From CAZBBB01 sp964490005 (GTDB lineage: Bacteria; Planctomycetota; B15-G4), in contig CAZBBB010000072.1 in NCBI GenBank assembly GCA_964490005.1, positions 1-16,415 of the forward strand: a DNA stretch of 16,415 nt. Direction: 5' to 3'. The notes beneath the pieces were generated by a model. It ran no database searches, was not told where the DNA came from, and saw only the letters and a list, made by a program, of their open reading frames with translations. Both the position numbers and the translations under genes were made by a program. This document shows, one piece after another, positions 6,725 through 16,370 of the stretch (within the stretch, counting starts at the first letter, position 1; every line of letters starts with the position of its first letter).

Positions 6725-6730
6725 TAGAAT
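6725..6730 (+). promoter_or_regulatory. Candidate -10 box (TAGAAT)
   Basis: TAGAAT sits 59 nt before the tautomerase ATG. Predicted transcription starts near 6737, upstream of the AGGAGG ribosome-binding site at 6778-6783. No -35 match was found in the GC-rich flank. Confidence 0.35.
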
Positions 6731-6789
6731 CGGCGGCCGCGCGCGGCGCCGCGTCGTCGGCGACGGCTGCGACCGAGAGGAGGACGGGA

Positions 6790-6999
6790 ATGCCCTACGT
6801 CAACGTGAAGATCACCCGCGACGGCGTGAGCGCCGCGCAGAAGGCGCAACTCGTGGCGGAGATCACCGACACGCTCGTGCGCGTGCTGGGCAAGCGCCCC
6901 GAGCACACGCACATCGTCATCGACGAGATCGACCCGGAGAACTGGGGCTACGCCGGAGTGCTTACGACCGAGTACCGCCGGCGGCAGGGCGCCGGATGA
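6790..6999 (+). CDS. 4-oxalocrotonate tautomerase family protein
   Basis: A 69-residue protein of the tautomerase superfamily. Removal of Met leaves the catalytic N-terminal proline (MPYVNVKI). The HTHIVIDEIDPENWGYAG segment is characteristic of small 4-OT-like enzymes, where the following residues complete the active site of the hexamer. Canonical members convert 2-hydroxymuconate to 2-oxo-3-hexenedioate in aromatic meta-cleavage pathways. No such pathway genes lie nearby, so the physiological substrate is unknown and many homologues have only promiscuous activity. A strong Shine-Dalgarno, AGGAGG (6778-6783), sits 6 nt before the ATG. The stop overlaps the next ATG (ATGA at 6996-6999), coupling it to the acetyltransferase. 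Confidence 0.92.
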   Translation: MPYVNVKITRDGVSAAQKAQLVAEITDTLVRVLGKRPEHTHIVIDEIDPENWGYAGVLTTEYRRRQGAG

Positions 7000-7595
7000 T
7001 CGCGCCCGCACCGACCACGCTCGAAGGACACGGCGTGCGGCTCGAGCCGCTCGCGCCCGGTCACGCCGAGGGGCTGGCGGCGGCCACGGCCGACGGGCGG
7101 CTGTGGGAGCTGACCTTCACCAACGTGCCGGCGCCGGATGAGACCGCCCGCTACATCGCCGCGGCGCTCGACGGGCAGCGCGCCGGGCACATGCTGCCCT
7201 GGGCCGTATGCGATGCCGCGAGCGGAGCGGTCATCGGCTCGACGCGCTACCACGACATCGTGCCGGCCATCGACCGCGTCGAGATCGGCTACACCTTCTA
7301 CGCGAAGAGCCGGCAGCGCAGCCACGTCAACACGGCCTGCAAGCTGCTGCTGCTCGGCCACGCCTTCGACGCGCTTGGCTGCGCCGTCGTCGGCCTGCGC
7401 ACCGACAATCTCAACCTCGTCTCGCAGAAGGCCATCGCTGCGCTCGGCGCGCGGCGCGACGGCGTGCTGCGCCATCACACCGCGCGCCGCGACGGCAGCG
7501 TGCGCGACAGCGTGATGTTCAGCATCCTCGCGGCCGAGTGGCCCGCCGTGCGCCGCCACCTCGAGCAGCGCCTCGCCCGCCACGCCACTCTCTGA
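6996..7595 (+). CDS. RimJ/RimL-type GNAT N-acetyltransferase
   Basis: A 199-residue GNAT-fold protein that transfers an acetyl group from acetyl-CoA to an amine. Visible features are the opening LEGHGVRLEPLAPGHAEGL, the strand AVIGSTRYHDI, the RVEIGYTFYAKSRQRSHVNT region in the position of the acetyl-CoA loop, KLLLLGHAFDALGC, and the closing LGARRDGVLRHH and RDSVMFSILAAEWP. This is the pattern of the subgroup related to ribosomal-protein alanine acetyltransferases, although most members have other or unknown substrates. The usual R/Q-x-x-G-x-G/A loop is degenerate here (RQRSHVNT), as in close relatives. Translation is coupled to the tautomerase upstream, and the gene is convergent with the minus-strand DUF2911 gene 33 nt away. 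Confidence 0.9.
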   Translation: MIAPAPTTLEGHGVRLEPLAPGHAEGLAAATADGRLWELTFTNVPAPDETARYIAAALDGQRAGHMLPWAVCDAASGAVIGSTRYHDIVPAIDRVEIGYTFYAKSRQRSHVNTACKLLLLGHAFDALGCAVVGLRTDNLNLVSQKAIAALGARRDGVLRHHTARRDGSVRDSVMFSILAAEWPAVRRHLEQRLARHATL

Positions 7596-7628
7596 TCTCC
7601 CGAACCCCGCGTGCCGGGCGGCGCGGCC

Positions 7629-8678
7629 TCACCCCGCACCCAGCTTGCGCAACTCCCCCGCGATGCGGGCCTGCTGCGTCTCGTCCTCGGCCAGCTCGAG
7701 CGCCTTGCGGTAGTGCTCGATGGCGGCCGGCACGTCGCCCTTCGTGGCGAGCGCCTCGGCCAGGCTGTCCCAGCAGTTCCACGAGCCGGGGTGGTTCTCG
7801 ACGTTGGCGCGGAACAGCGCGATGGCGTCGTCGAGGCGCTTGCTCTGCAGGAGCTGGTAGCCGGCCGTGTTGAGTTCGGGCTCGGTGGCCAGGGCCATCG
7901 CGCGCGCGCGCAGCTCGCCGACCGCGCCGGCATCGCCCAGCTTGTCGGCGATGAGAGAGGACAGCCAGAGGTTGGTGAAGTTGGCCGTGATCGAGACCGA
8001 GCGCGCCGCCCAGTCCCGCGCCAGGCCGAGCTCGACGTCGTTCTGCAGGCACCAGCTCGCGGCGTTGTTCCAGCCCTGCCAGAAGAAGCGGTCGAGGCCG
8101 CGCAGGTAATCGTCGCGCAGGTAGGCCAGCGTGACGGCCTTGGTGTCGATGCCGATCCTCACCGGCACGACGCTCGTGGACCAGCGCAGTTCGAGCGTGG
8201 CGCCGTCGGAGGAGAGGTCCGTGAACTGGAACTCCATCCACTCCTGATGGGGGCCGGTGGTCGGCGTGACCTGCACGCGCAGCGCGTCCTCGGCGGCGTC
8301 GTAGGAGTAGCTGCCCCAGGCGTGCGTGTTCCGGCTGAAGATGACCGTGAAGCTGCTCGCTCCCGGGATCATGTGCAGGCCGTAGGTGCCGGCGGCGATC
8401 GCCTGCCCCTCGACCGTCGCGTCGTGGCTGAACGTGATCGTCGTGTTCTCGTTCGCGCCCGCGCGCCAGACTTCGCCGAAGGCCTCGAGTTCGCCGAACA
8501 CGACGCGGCCCTTGGCGGCCGGGCGGCTGTAGTCGAGGCGCACTTCGCTGATGCCGATGGTCTGCGCGATCTGCGCGCGCGGGCTGGCCCACGGTTGCTT
8601 CGGGCGCGTCTGCGCGGCGAGCGGCGCGGCGGCGAGAGCGAGGGCGGCGGTCAGGGCGAGCGCGGTGCGGGCCTTCAT
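7629..8678 (-). CDS. Exported DUF2911 protein with C-terminal TPR-like repeats
   Basis: A 349-residue protein beginning with a Sec signal peptide (MKARTALALTAALALAAAPLAAQ, cleavage after about residue 22). Residues about 25-180 match DUF2911: PRAQIAQTIGISEVRLDYSRP, GEVWRAGANENTTITFS, GTYGLHMIPGASSFTVIFS and WGSYSYDAAEDALRV. The C-terminal part (about 265-345) holds two TPR-like helix pairs, including LQSKRLDDAIALFRANVENH and GDVPAAIEHYRKALELAED. DUF2911 has no settled function and is common in Bacteroidota and some other phyla; export to the periplasm is inferred from the signal. The start is set by GGAG about 6 nt upstream on the minus strand. It lies between convergent and divergent neighbours, so it is monocistronic. 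Confidence 0.92.
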   Translation of the reverse strand: MKARTALALTAALALAAAPLAAQTRPKQPWASPRAQIAQTIGISEVRLDYSRPAAKGRVVFGELEAFGEVWRAGANENTTITFSHDATVEGQAIAAGTYGLHMIPGASSFTVIFSRNTHAWGSYSYDAAEDALRVQVTPTTGPHQEWMEFQFTDLSSDGATLELRWSTSVVPVRIGIDTKAVTLAYLRDDYLRGLDRFFWQGWNNAASWCLQNDVELGLARDWAARSVSITANFTNLWLSSLIADKLGDAGAVGELRARAMALATEPELNTAGYQLLQSKRLDDAIALFRANVENHPGSWNCWDSLAEALATKGDVPAAIEHYRKALELAEDETQQARIAGELRKLGAG

Positions 8679-8793
8679 CGGGGACTCCTGCGAGCGGGGA
8701 GCGGGGTTTCGATCCGGGCCCGACAGTGTGCCCGAAAGCGCGCGTGACGCTCCACCGATGGACGGCGCGCGGCCGCGATGGTGCGATGGGCGC

Positions 8794-9333
8794 GTGAACT
8801 TCGACCTGCCGCGCTCGATCGACGTCCTGGCACGCACGCCCTCCGTGCTGCGCGCGCTGCTCGCCGGCCTCGACCGCGCGTGGATCGAGGGCCGCGAGGG
8901 CCCGCAGACCTTCAGCCCCTTCGACGTCGTGGGCCATCTCATCGACGGCGAGGAGACCGACTGGATCCCGCGCGCGCGCATCATCCTGGCGCGCGGCCCG
9001 GCGCCGGTCTTTCCGCCCTTCGATCGCTTCCGGCACCGCGCGCGCAATGCGGGCCGCACGCTGGACGAACTGCTCGACGAGTTCGCGCGGCTGCGCGCCG
9101 AGAGCCTGGCCGCGCTGGCCGGCTTCGCGCTCGACGAGGCGCAGCTCGATCTGCCCGGAGAGCATCCGGCCCTCGGCGCCGTCACGCTGCGCCACCTGCT
9201 CGCGACCTGGGTCGCGCACGACCTCGGCCACCTCGCGCAGATCGCGCGGGTGATGGCCAAGCAGTACGACGCGGCCGTCGGCCCCTGGGGGCCCTACCTG
9301 CCGGTGCTGCACGACCGGCGGGCGGAGCCGTGA
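8794..9333 (+). CDS. DinB-family protein (four-helix metal-binding fold)
   Basis: A 179-residue member of the DinB/YfiT-like superfamily, named for a damage-inducible Bacillus protein and unrelated to polymerase IV. Metal-binding histidines are visible in DVVGHLIDGEETDW and in the late motif WVAHDLGHLAQIARVM, giving the usual H...HxxxH set. The middle holds IPRARIILARG and FPPFDRFRHRARNAG. The GTG at 8794 is chosen because the product then starts MNFDLPRSIDVLARTP, the typical N-terminus of this subgroup. An in-frame ATG at 8758 would add 12 Arg/Cys-containing residues, and neither start has a clear Shine-Dalgarno. Roles in the family include thiol-dependent transferases; the substrate is unknown. 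The stop overlaps the next start as GTGA, pairing it with a DNA repair enzyme. Confidence 0.88.
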   Translation: MNFDLPRSIDVLARTPSVLRALLAGLDRAWIEGREGPQTFSPFDVVGHLIDGEETDWIPRARIILARGPAPVFPPFDRFRHRARNAGRTLDELLDEFARLRAESLAALAGFALDEAQLDLPGEHPALGAVTLRHLLATWVAHDLGHLAQIARVMAKQYDAAVGPWGPYLPVLHDRRAEP

Positions 9334-9761
9334 GGCTCTGGAGCCTGCATCCCGCGCTGCTCGATGCGCGCGGGCTCGTCGCGCTGTGGCGCGAGGGGCT
9401 GCTGGCGCGCGCGGTGCTGCGCGGCAGGACGCGCGGGTATCGCAGGCATCCGCAGCTCGCGCGCTTCGCCGCGCACCCGGCGCCGGTCTCGGCCATCAAC
9501 CACTATCTGGCCGCCGTCGCGGAGGAGGCCGAGGCGCGCGGCTATCGCTTCGACCGCGCGCGCCTCGGGCCGGTGCGCGACCGCGCGCGCCTGGCGGTCA
9601 CGCGCGGTCAGCTCGCCTTCGAGCGCGCGCACCTGGCCGCCAAGCTGCAGCGACGCGCACCGGACGAGCTGTGGCGACTCGCGGGCCGCTCCGCGCCCGC
9701 CCATCCGCTGTTCGTGGTGCGCGCCGGCGGCATCGAGCCGTGGGAGCGCGGCGCCACCTGA
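9330..9761 (+). CDS. Pyrimidine-dimer DNA glycosylase (T4 endonuclease V type)
   Basis: A 143-residue homologue of the Pyr_excise family, which removes UV-induced cyclobutane pyrimidine dimers and nicks the strand by its AP-lyase activity. The start MRLWSLHPALLDARGLVALW is characteristic of cellular members. W20-R21-E22 lines up with the R22-E23 catalytic pair of T4 endonuclease V. The rest follows the family: GYRRHPQLARF, SAINHYLAAVAEEAEARGY (T4 has a comparable helix ending in KRGF), and a helical end. It starts at a GTG whose codon overlaps the DinB stop, so the two are co-translated. Both can be linked to DNA damage, though for DinB only by family name. The C-terminal half is longer and more basic than in the T4 protein. 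Confidence 0.85.
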   Translation: MRLWSLHPALLDARGLVALWREGLLARAVLRGRTRGYRRHPQLARFAAHPAPVSAINHYLAAVAEEAEARGYRFDRARLGPVRDRARLAVTRGQLAFERAHLAAKLQRRAPDELWRLAGRSAPAHPLFVVRAGGIEPWERGAT

Positions 9762-9791
9762 GCGCCGAGCCCCGGCGCGGCGATCGACGGG

Positions 9792-9797
9792 TAGACT
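9792..9797 (+). promoter_or_regulatory. Candidate -10 box (TAGACT) for the FG-GAP gene
   Basis: TAGACT lies 92 nt before the ATG at 9890. Predicted transcription starts near 9804, leaving a leader of about 86 nt with GGAAGGA (9876-9882) as ribosome-binding site. No -35 match is obvious. A weak call. Confidence 0.3.
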
Positions 9798-9889
9798 CGG
9801 CGGCGTGCGCCTCCCGCCGTGACCCGGCGCACGCGGCGGCACTAGCCCGCGGCCCCGTTTCTTGCTTCTCCGGCCGGAAGGACCTGCCG

Positions 9890-12472
<2,583 letters not shown>

Positions 12473-12487
12473 CGGGCACACGTCGCC

Positions 12488-14131
12488 CTACGGCAGCTCG
12501 GGCTTGCGCGTCAGCTTCGGGTTGAGCGCGGTGTCGGTCAGCGATTCGAGGAAGGCGATCAGGTCGTCGATCTCGGCCTCGCTCAGGTGCAGCGGCACGA
12601 GCGTGCGCTCGAAGTGATTGGGCAGCGGGTCGAAGGTGTTCTCGAAGGTCGAGTAGTGCGTCAGCACCTCGCGCAGCGTCGGCACCTGCCCGGCGTGCAT
12701 GTACGGCGCCGTGAGCGCCACGTTGCGCAGCGAGGGCGTCTTGAACTGCCCGTAGTTGTCGGTGCGCGGGCGCAAATAGGGGAGCAGCGCGCGGCCGGCC
12801 GCGCCGCCGTCGTCGGCGAACTCCGAGAGGCCGTTGAAGGGGTCGGTGAGCAGGCGCTGCACGCCGTCCTGCCGGCCGGCGTCCTTGGCGTGCGCCGGAC
12901 TCGGCGGCACGATGCGCGTGGAGTGGAACTCGCCGTCGCTGAAGTTGGGGCCGCTGTGGCACAGCGCGCAGTTGCCGCGGCCGACGAACAGCGACAGCCC
13001 GCGCCGCGCCGACTCGGAGAGCGCGGACAGCTTGTCCGGGTCGTTCTCGCGCAGTCCTTCGACGAAGGTGTCGAAGGGCGAGGCATTCGAGACGATCTTG
13101 CGCTCGTAGGCGGCGATGGCCTTGGCGGCGTTCACGAAGGCCCGGTCGACGGCGGCCTGCGCGTCGGGCGCCTCGCCGTCGCCCGCGTCCGGCGCCGGCG
13201 GCAGCGGCCCGAAGATCTCGGCGTAGGCGGCCGCGAGGCGCGGCTCGTCGCGCAGGCGCGCCACGAGGCGCTGCCGCGTGAAGCCGTGCTCGAGGGGGTT
13301 CTCGATCGGCTGCAGCGCCTGCGACCAGAGCGAATCGGCGCGCCCGTCCCAGAACCAGAAGCGCTGCCAGGCGACGTTCCAGAGCGCGGGCGTGTGGCGC
13401 TCGCCGACGCCGATGCCGCGCGCGAACTGCACGCCGTCGGCGAAGGCCCGCGAGGGCGCGTGGCAGGTCGCGCACGAGACGGTGCGGTCGGCCGAGAGTT
13501 CGGCGTCGAAGAACAGAAACTGCCCGAGGGCCGCCGCGCGCGGGTCGTCGGCCACCGCGTTGGTCGGGTCGGGCGGCAGCGGCGGCAGCGGCGAGTGCTG
13601 CAGGATCGCGGTCAGCTCCTCGCCCGCGAAGGGCAGCGCGTGCGCGGGCGGCGCCTCGGCCGCCGGCGGCCGCAGCGTGACCGGCAGGATGAACTGGCCG
13701 AAGGCCTCCTCGCTGCGCACGTTGAAGACCAGATCCCAGCGGCCGCGCATGTGGAACAGCAGGCCGTCGACGAACCAGGTGCCGTCGTCGAGCCGCCGCG
13801 TGCCGGCGATGCGGTTCATGCCGTGGCCGTGCTCGGGCATGAGCGCGCTGAACTCGACCTCGGCCGTCGCGTCGATCGCGTCGGGCCGCTCGGCGCGCCG
13901 CACCGTCACGCGCAGCGTGAAGGGCGCGTTGATCGGGATCGGCGAGGGATCGGAGGCCCACTCGAGCAGCAGCCGGCCGTCGGCGCTCGCGCCCTGGCGC
14001 GTCTCGTCGGCCGCGACCGCCTCCGTCGATTGCGCGCGGGCCGCGCCGAAGGCACCGAGCAGCGACGCGGCGACGCAGGCCGCGCGGCCCAGCAGGCGGA
14101 TGAGCGAAGGTCGTTCGGCGCGCGTGCTCAT
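12488..14131 (-). CDS. YtkA-like domain fused to di-haem cytochrome c peroxidase (CcpA/MauG type)
   Basis: A 547-residue exported protein. A signal peptide (about residues 12-33, ending GAFGAARAQ) is followed by a YtkA/FixH-like beta domain (about 52-150: LLEWASDPSPIPINAPFTL, EFSALMPEHGHGMN, FHMRGRWDLVFNV). A di-haem peroxidase domain follows. The first haem site is CATCH (C220-H224) and the second CALCH (C388-H392). Family motifs include LGQFLFFDAELSADRTVSC, FWDGRADSLWSQALQPIENP, GNCALCHSGPNFSD and FKTPSLRNVALTAPYMHAG. Di-haem peroxidases reduce hydrogen peroxide in the periplasm, and MauG-like members instead oxidise proteins. The fusion suggests a copper or redox-linked partner domain (inference). 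No membrane anchor after the signal was seen. Start ATG at 14131; no strong Shine-Dalgarno. Convergent with the FG-GAP gene, divergent from DUF885. Confidence 0.93.
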   Translation of the reverse strand: MSTRAERPSLIRLLGRAACVAASLLGAFGAARAQSTEAVAADETRQGASADGRLLLEWASDPSPIPINAPFTLRVTVRRAERPDAIDATAEVEFSALMPEHGHGMNRIAGTRRLDDGTWFVDGLLFHMRGRWDLVFNVRSEEAFGQFILPVTLRPPAAEAPPAHALPFAGEELTAILQHSPLPPLPPDPTNAVADDPRAAALGQFLFFDAELSADRTVSCATCHAPSRAFADGVQFARGIGVGERHTPALWNVAWQRFWFWDGRADSLWSQALQPIENPLEHGFTRQRLVARLRDEPRLAAAYAEIFGPLPPAPDAGDGEAPDAQAAVDRAFVNAAKAIAAYERKIVSNASPFDTFVEGLRENDPDKLSALSESARRGLSLFVGRGNCALCHSGPNFSDGEFHSTRIVPPSPAHAKDAGRQDGVQRLLTDPFNGLSEFADDGGAAGRALLPYLRPRTDNYGQFKTPSLRNVALTAPYMHAGQVPTLREVLTHYSTFENTFDPLPNHFERTLVPLHLSEAEIDDLIAFLESLTDTALNPKLTRKPELP

Positions 14132-14168
14132 GGGTCGGGATCGCGCCGCGCACCCGCGGCGAGGCCGG

Positions 14169-14177
14169 AGACTACCA
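14169..14177 (-). promoter_or_regulatory. Extended -10 for the peroxidase gene
   Basis: On the minus strand TGG-TAGTCT (14177 down to 14169) is a TGN-extended -10. Predicted transcription starts near 14162, giving a leader of about 30 nt before the ATG at 14131. No strong -35. It lies in the divergent region shared with DUF885. Confidence 0.35.
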
Positions 14178-14222
14178 CGCGCGAGCGGCCGTCGCGCGCT
14201 GTCGCGCCGCGGCCGCGGAGAC

Positions 14223-14228
14223 TAGGAT
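14223..14228 (+). promoter_or_regulatory. Candidate -10 box (TAGGAT) for DUF885, possibly leaderless
   Basis: TAGGAT ends 8 nt before the ATG at 14237, so transcription would begin at or next to the start codon. There is no Shine-Dalgarno in that gap. A weak -35-like CTGTCG (14199-14204) lies 18 nt upstream. Confidence 0.4.
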
Positions 14229-14236
14229 CCGCCGCC

Positions 14237-15952
14237 ATGCGCACGCCGATCCCGCCGCTCGTGGCCCTGTCCCTGCTGCTCGCTCCCGCCTGCGTGGCGC
14301 CTTCGCCGCTCGAGCGCGAGGTCGGCCGGCAGCTCGCGTACCGGGCCGCCGAGCCCGCCGCGCAGGTGCTGGCCGGGACGCCGCGCACGGTCGCGGCGCT
14401 CCACGAGCGCTACGTGCGCGAGCTGGCCGCGCTGGACCCGCAGTACGCGACGAGCGTCGGCATCCACGACCACGACGAGCGGCTGACGCGCTGGGACGAG
14501 TCCTCGGTCGCCGCGCGCGAGGCGCTGCGCCTCGAGCTGGCGCGCGCGCTCGCGGCGCTCGACCCGGCCACGCTGTCACCCGCCGACGCGCTCGACCGCA
14601 CGCTGCTGCTCGCCGGCCTCGTCGTCGAGCTCGAGCACGACCGGCGGCACGACGATCTGGCCCGCGCGCCCGGCCTGCCGCTGTGGGCGATCTCGTCGAT
14701 CCACGCGCTGCTCATCCGCGACTTCGCGCCGCGCGAGGTTCGCGCCGCCCACGCCGTCGCGCGCCTCGGCCAGCTCCCGCTCGTCTGCGCCGACGCCCGG
14801 GCGCGGCTCGGCCGCCCGCCGCTCCTGTGGACGCAGATGGCGCTCGACGATCTCGACGGCGCGCTGGCCTTCCTCGACGGCGTGCCCGAACTCGCCGGCC
14901 CGACGCCGGGCCTCGACGAAGCGCTCGACGCGGCGCGCACGGCGCTCGTCGACTACCGCGACTTTCTGACCGCCGAGGTGCTGCCGCGCTCGGACGGGGC
15001 CTGGGCCCTCGGCCGCGCCGAGTACGAGTTCATCCTGCGCCATGGCCTGCTCGTGGACCTCGACGCCGACGAGCTGCACCGCGCCGGCTGGGCCGACCTG
15101 GCCGCCACCGAGGCGCTGCTCGAGCAGACCGCGCGGCAGATCGATCCTGCGCGCGGCTGGCGCGAGATCCTGGCCGAGATGATGGAGGATCATCCGAGCG
15201 CCGAGGGCCTGCTGCCCGCCTACCGCGACGAGGCGGCGCGCGCCCGGGCCTATCTCGTCGAGCACGACATCGTGCCGATCCCCGACGAGACGCTGCAGCT
15301 CGTCGAGACGCCGGCCTTCATGCGCAGCACCGTGCCCTTCGCCGCCTACGACCCGCCCGCGCCGCTCGACGCCTCGCGCCTCGGCACCTTCTACGTCACG
15401 CCCGAGCCCGAGGCGCACATCGTCTCCGACATCGCCGGCACGACCTGGCACGAGGCCTACCCCGGCCACCACCTGCAGCTCGTCTACTCCAAGGACAACC
15501 CCTCGCTCGTGCGCGCGCTCAACGACAGCCCGCTGCTCAGCGAAGGTTGGGGCCTGTACTGCGAGGAACTCGCGCACGAGACCGGCTACTACGACGACCC
15601 GCGCGAGCGCCTGATGCAGCTCAACTGGCGCCTGCAGCGCTCGGGGCGCGTGATTCTCGACAGCGGCCTCCACGCCAAGGGCTGGAGCTACGAGCAGGCC
15701 GTCGCCTTCCTCGTCGAGCGCGTGCGCATGCGGCCCGCGCAGGCCGAGGGCAGCGTGAAGGCCTACACCGAGCGCCCGACCTACTTCAGCTGCTATCTGC
15801 TCGGGATGCTCGAGATCGTGCGCATCCGCGAAGCGCTCCGCGCGCGCCTCGGCGAGCGCTTCACGCTCTCGGAGTTCCACCGCCGCCTGCTCGAGGTCGG
15901 CAACGTCCCGCCGGCGCTCATCGAGGCCGAGCTGGCGCGGAGCTGGCGGTAG
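14237..15952 (+). CDS. DUF885 family lipoprotein, putative zinc carboxypeptidase-like
   Basis: A 571-residue exported protein with a lipoprotein signal (MRTPIPPLVALSLLLAPAC; lipidated cysteine about residue 19). The body follows DUF885. The N-terminal helical part holds ERYVRELAALDPQYATSVGIHDHD. The metal motif HEAYPGHH lies at residues 405-412 (H405, E406, H411 or H412), and SEGWGLYCEELAHE supplies the further acidic ligand. Late pieces are SGRVILDSGLHAKGWSYEQA and YFSCYLLGMLEI. The fold and motif resemble M2/M3-like gluzincin peptidases, and members are often called dipeptidyl carboxypeptidase-like, but a defined substrate is not known. The full family length is present. The start is set by the lipoprotein signal and the short-leader promoter. 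The frame also stays open for more than 1.6 kb upstream of 14237, running antisense through the peroxidase gene; this is a codon-bias artefact. Confidence 0.93.
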   Translation: MRTPIPPLVALSLLLAPACVAPSPLEREVGRQLAYRAAEPAAQVLAGTPRTVAALHERYVRELAALDPQYATSVGIHDHDERLTRWDESSVAAREALRLELARALAALDPATLSPADALDRTLLLAGLVVELEHDRRHDDLARAPGLPLWAISSIHALLIRDFAPREVRAAHAVARLGQLPLVCADARARLGRPPLLWTQMALDDLDGALAFLDGVPELAGPTPGLDEALDAARTALVDYRDFLTAEVLPRSDGAWALGRAEYEFILRHGLLVDLDADELHRAGWADLAATEALLEQTARQIDPARGWREILAEMMEDHPSAEGLLPAYRDEAARARAYLVEHDIVPIPDETLQLVETPAFMRSTVPFAAYDPPAPLDASRLGTFYVTPEPEAHIVSDIAGTTWHEAYPGHHLQLVYSKDNPSLVRALNDSPLLSEGWGLYCEELAHETGYYDDPRERLMQLNWRLQRSGRVILDSGLHAKGWSYEQAVAFLVERVRMRPAQAEGSVKAYTERPTYFSCYLLGMLEIVRIREALRARLGERFTLSEFHRRLLEVGNVPPALIEAELARSWR

Positions 15953-16282
15953 CGGGGCGGGGCGTACGCGCTCAGGGCGATCCCGAAGGGAGTGCGCGGC
16001 GAGCTGACGCGCAGCGTTGTCGGCGGCATGGTCGGCGCGGGGCGGGGTGCTGCGGGGGCGTGCGCGACGGGATGCGTGGCGCCCGGTACGACAGGCGAGC
16101 GGCTCGTCGGCAGATGAGCGATGTGAGATGCCCCGAGATTCGCGAGGAGGCGTACCATGTGCCGCGGGGATGGTGCCGACCGTAGGCCGGCCACCGATCC
16201 GCCAGCGTCATGCACACGCGCGGCGCACTGCCGCGCACGGAAGAAGGAGGCGCGATGCGAAGCGATGGTGGCCGAGTGACAC
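15953..16282. other. Gene-poor tail between DUF885 and the tandem repeat
   Basis: About 330 bases with no convincing long gene. It contains a short run of three 7-bp GATG-starting units (GATGAGC, GATGTGA, GATGCCC, 16113-16133), two strong Shine-Dalgarno-like sequences (GGAGG at 16146-16150 and at 16246-16250) and a possible 40-codon ORF, described separately. Third-position G/C bias falls in this stretch, in keeping with mostly non-coding DNA. Several longer frames here run into the 8-bp repeat and are not believed. Confidence 0.5.
16157..16279 (+). CDS. Possible 40-residue ORF of unknown function
   Basis: ATG at 16157 has a perfect Shine-Dalgarno, GGAGG (16146-16150), at 6-nt spacing and runs to TGA 16277-16279. 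The product starts MCRGDGADRRPATDPPASC, is basic and has four cysteines (C2, C19, C25, C34). About a quarter of its codons end in A or T, unlike the genes around it, which argues against a normal chromosomal gene. It may be part of a repeated intergenic element, or the Shine-Dalgarno match may be chance. Confidence 0.25.
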   Translation: MCRGDGADRRPATDPPASCTRAAHCRARKKEARCEAMVAE

Positions 16283-16370
16283 ACCGGACAACCAGACAAC
16301 CAGACAACCGGGCAACCGGGCAACCGGGCAACCGGGCAACCGGGCAACCGGGCAACCGGGCAACCGGAAC
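16283..16370 (+). repeat. 8-bp tandem repeat (ACCGGGCA units)
   Basis: Eleven consecutive 8-mers. The first three are variants (ACCGGACA, ACCAGACA, ACCAGACA), the next seven are identical ACCGGGCA (16307-16362), and the last is a degenerate ACCGGAAC. Because 8 is not a multiple of 3, any frame through it yields an 8-residue cycle, so the open frames there are spurious. The graded edge (variants at both ends, perfect copies in the middle) is typical of slippage-driven expansion. There are no spacers, so it is not a CRISPR array. Confidence 0.95.

Noticed and set aside
7596..7628. Possible terminator between convergent genes
   Set aside because: Only a 4-bp CCCG/CGGG pairing and no T tract.
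9798..9822. GTG-started short frame right after the TAGACT box
   Set aside because: Only five codons before a TGA; too short to support as a leader peptide.
12587..14236. Upstream extension of the DUF885 frame through the peroxidase gene
   Set aside because: The lipoprotein signal peptide and short-leader promoter fix the start at 14237; the upstream part is antisense to a di-haem peroxidase with both haem motifs.
16283..16370. CRISPR-like array
   Set aside because: Units are 8 bp and directly abutting, with no spacers and no cas genes nearby.
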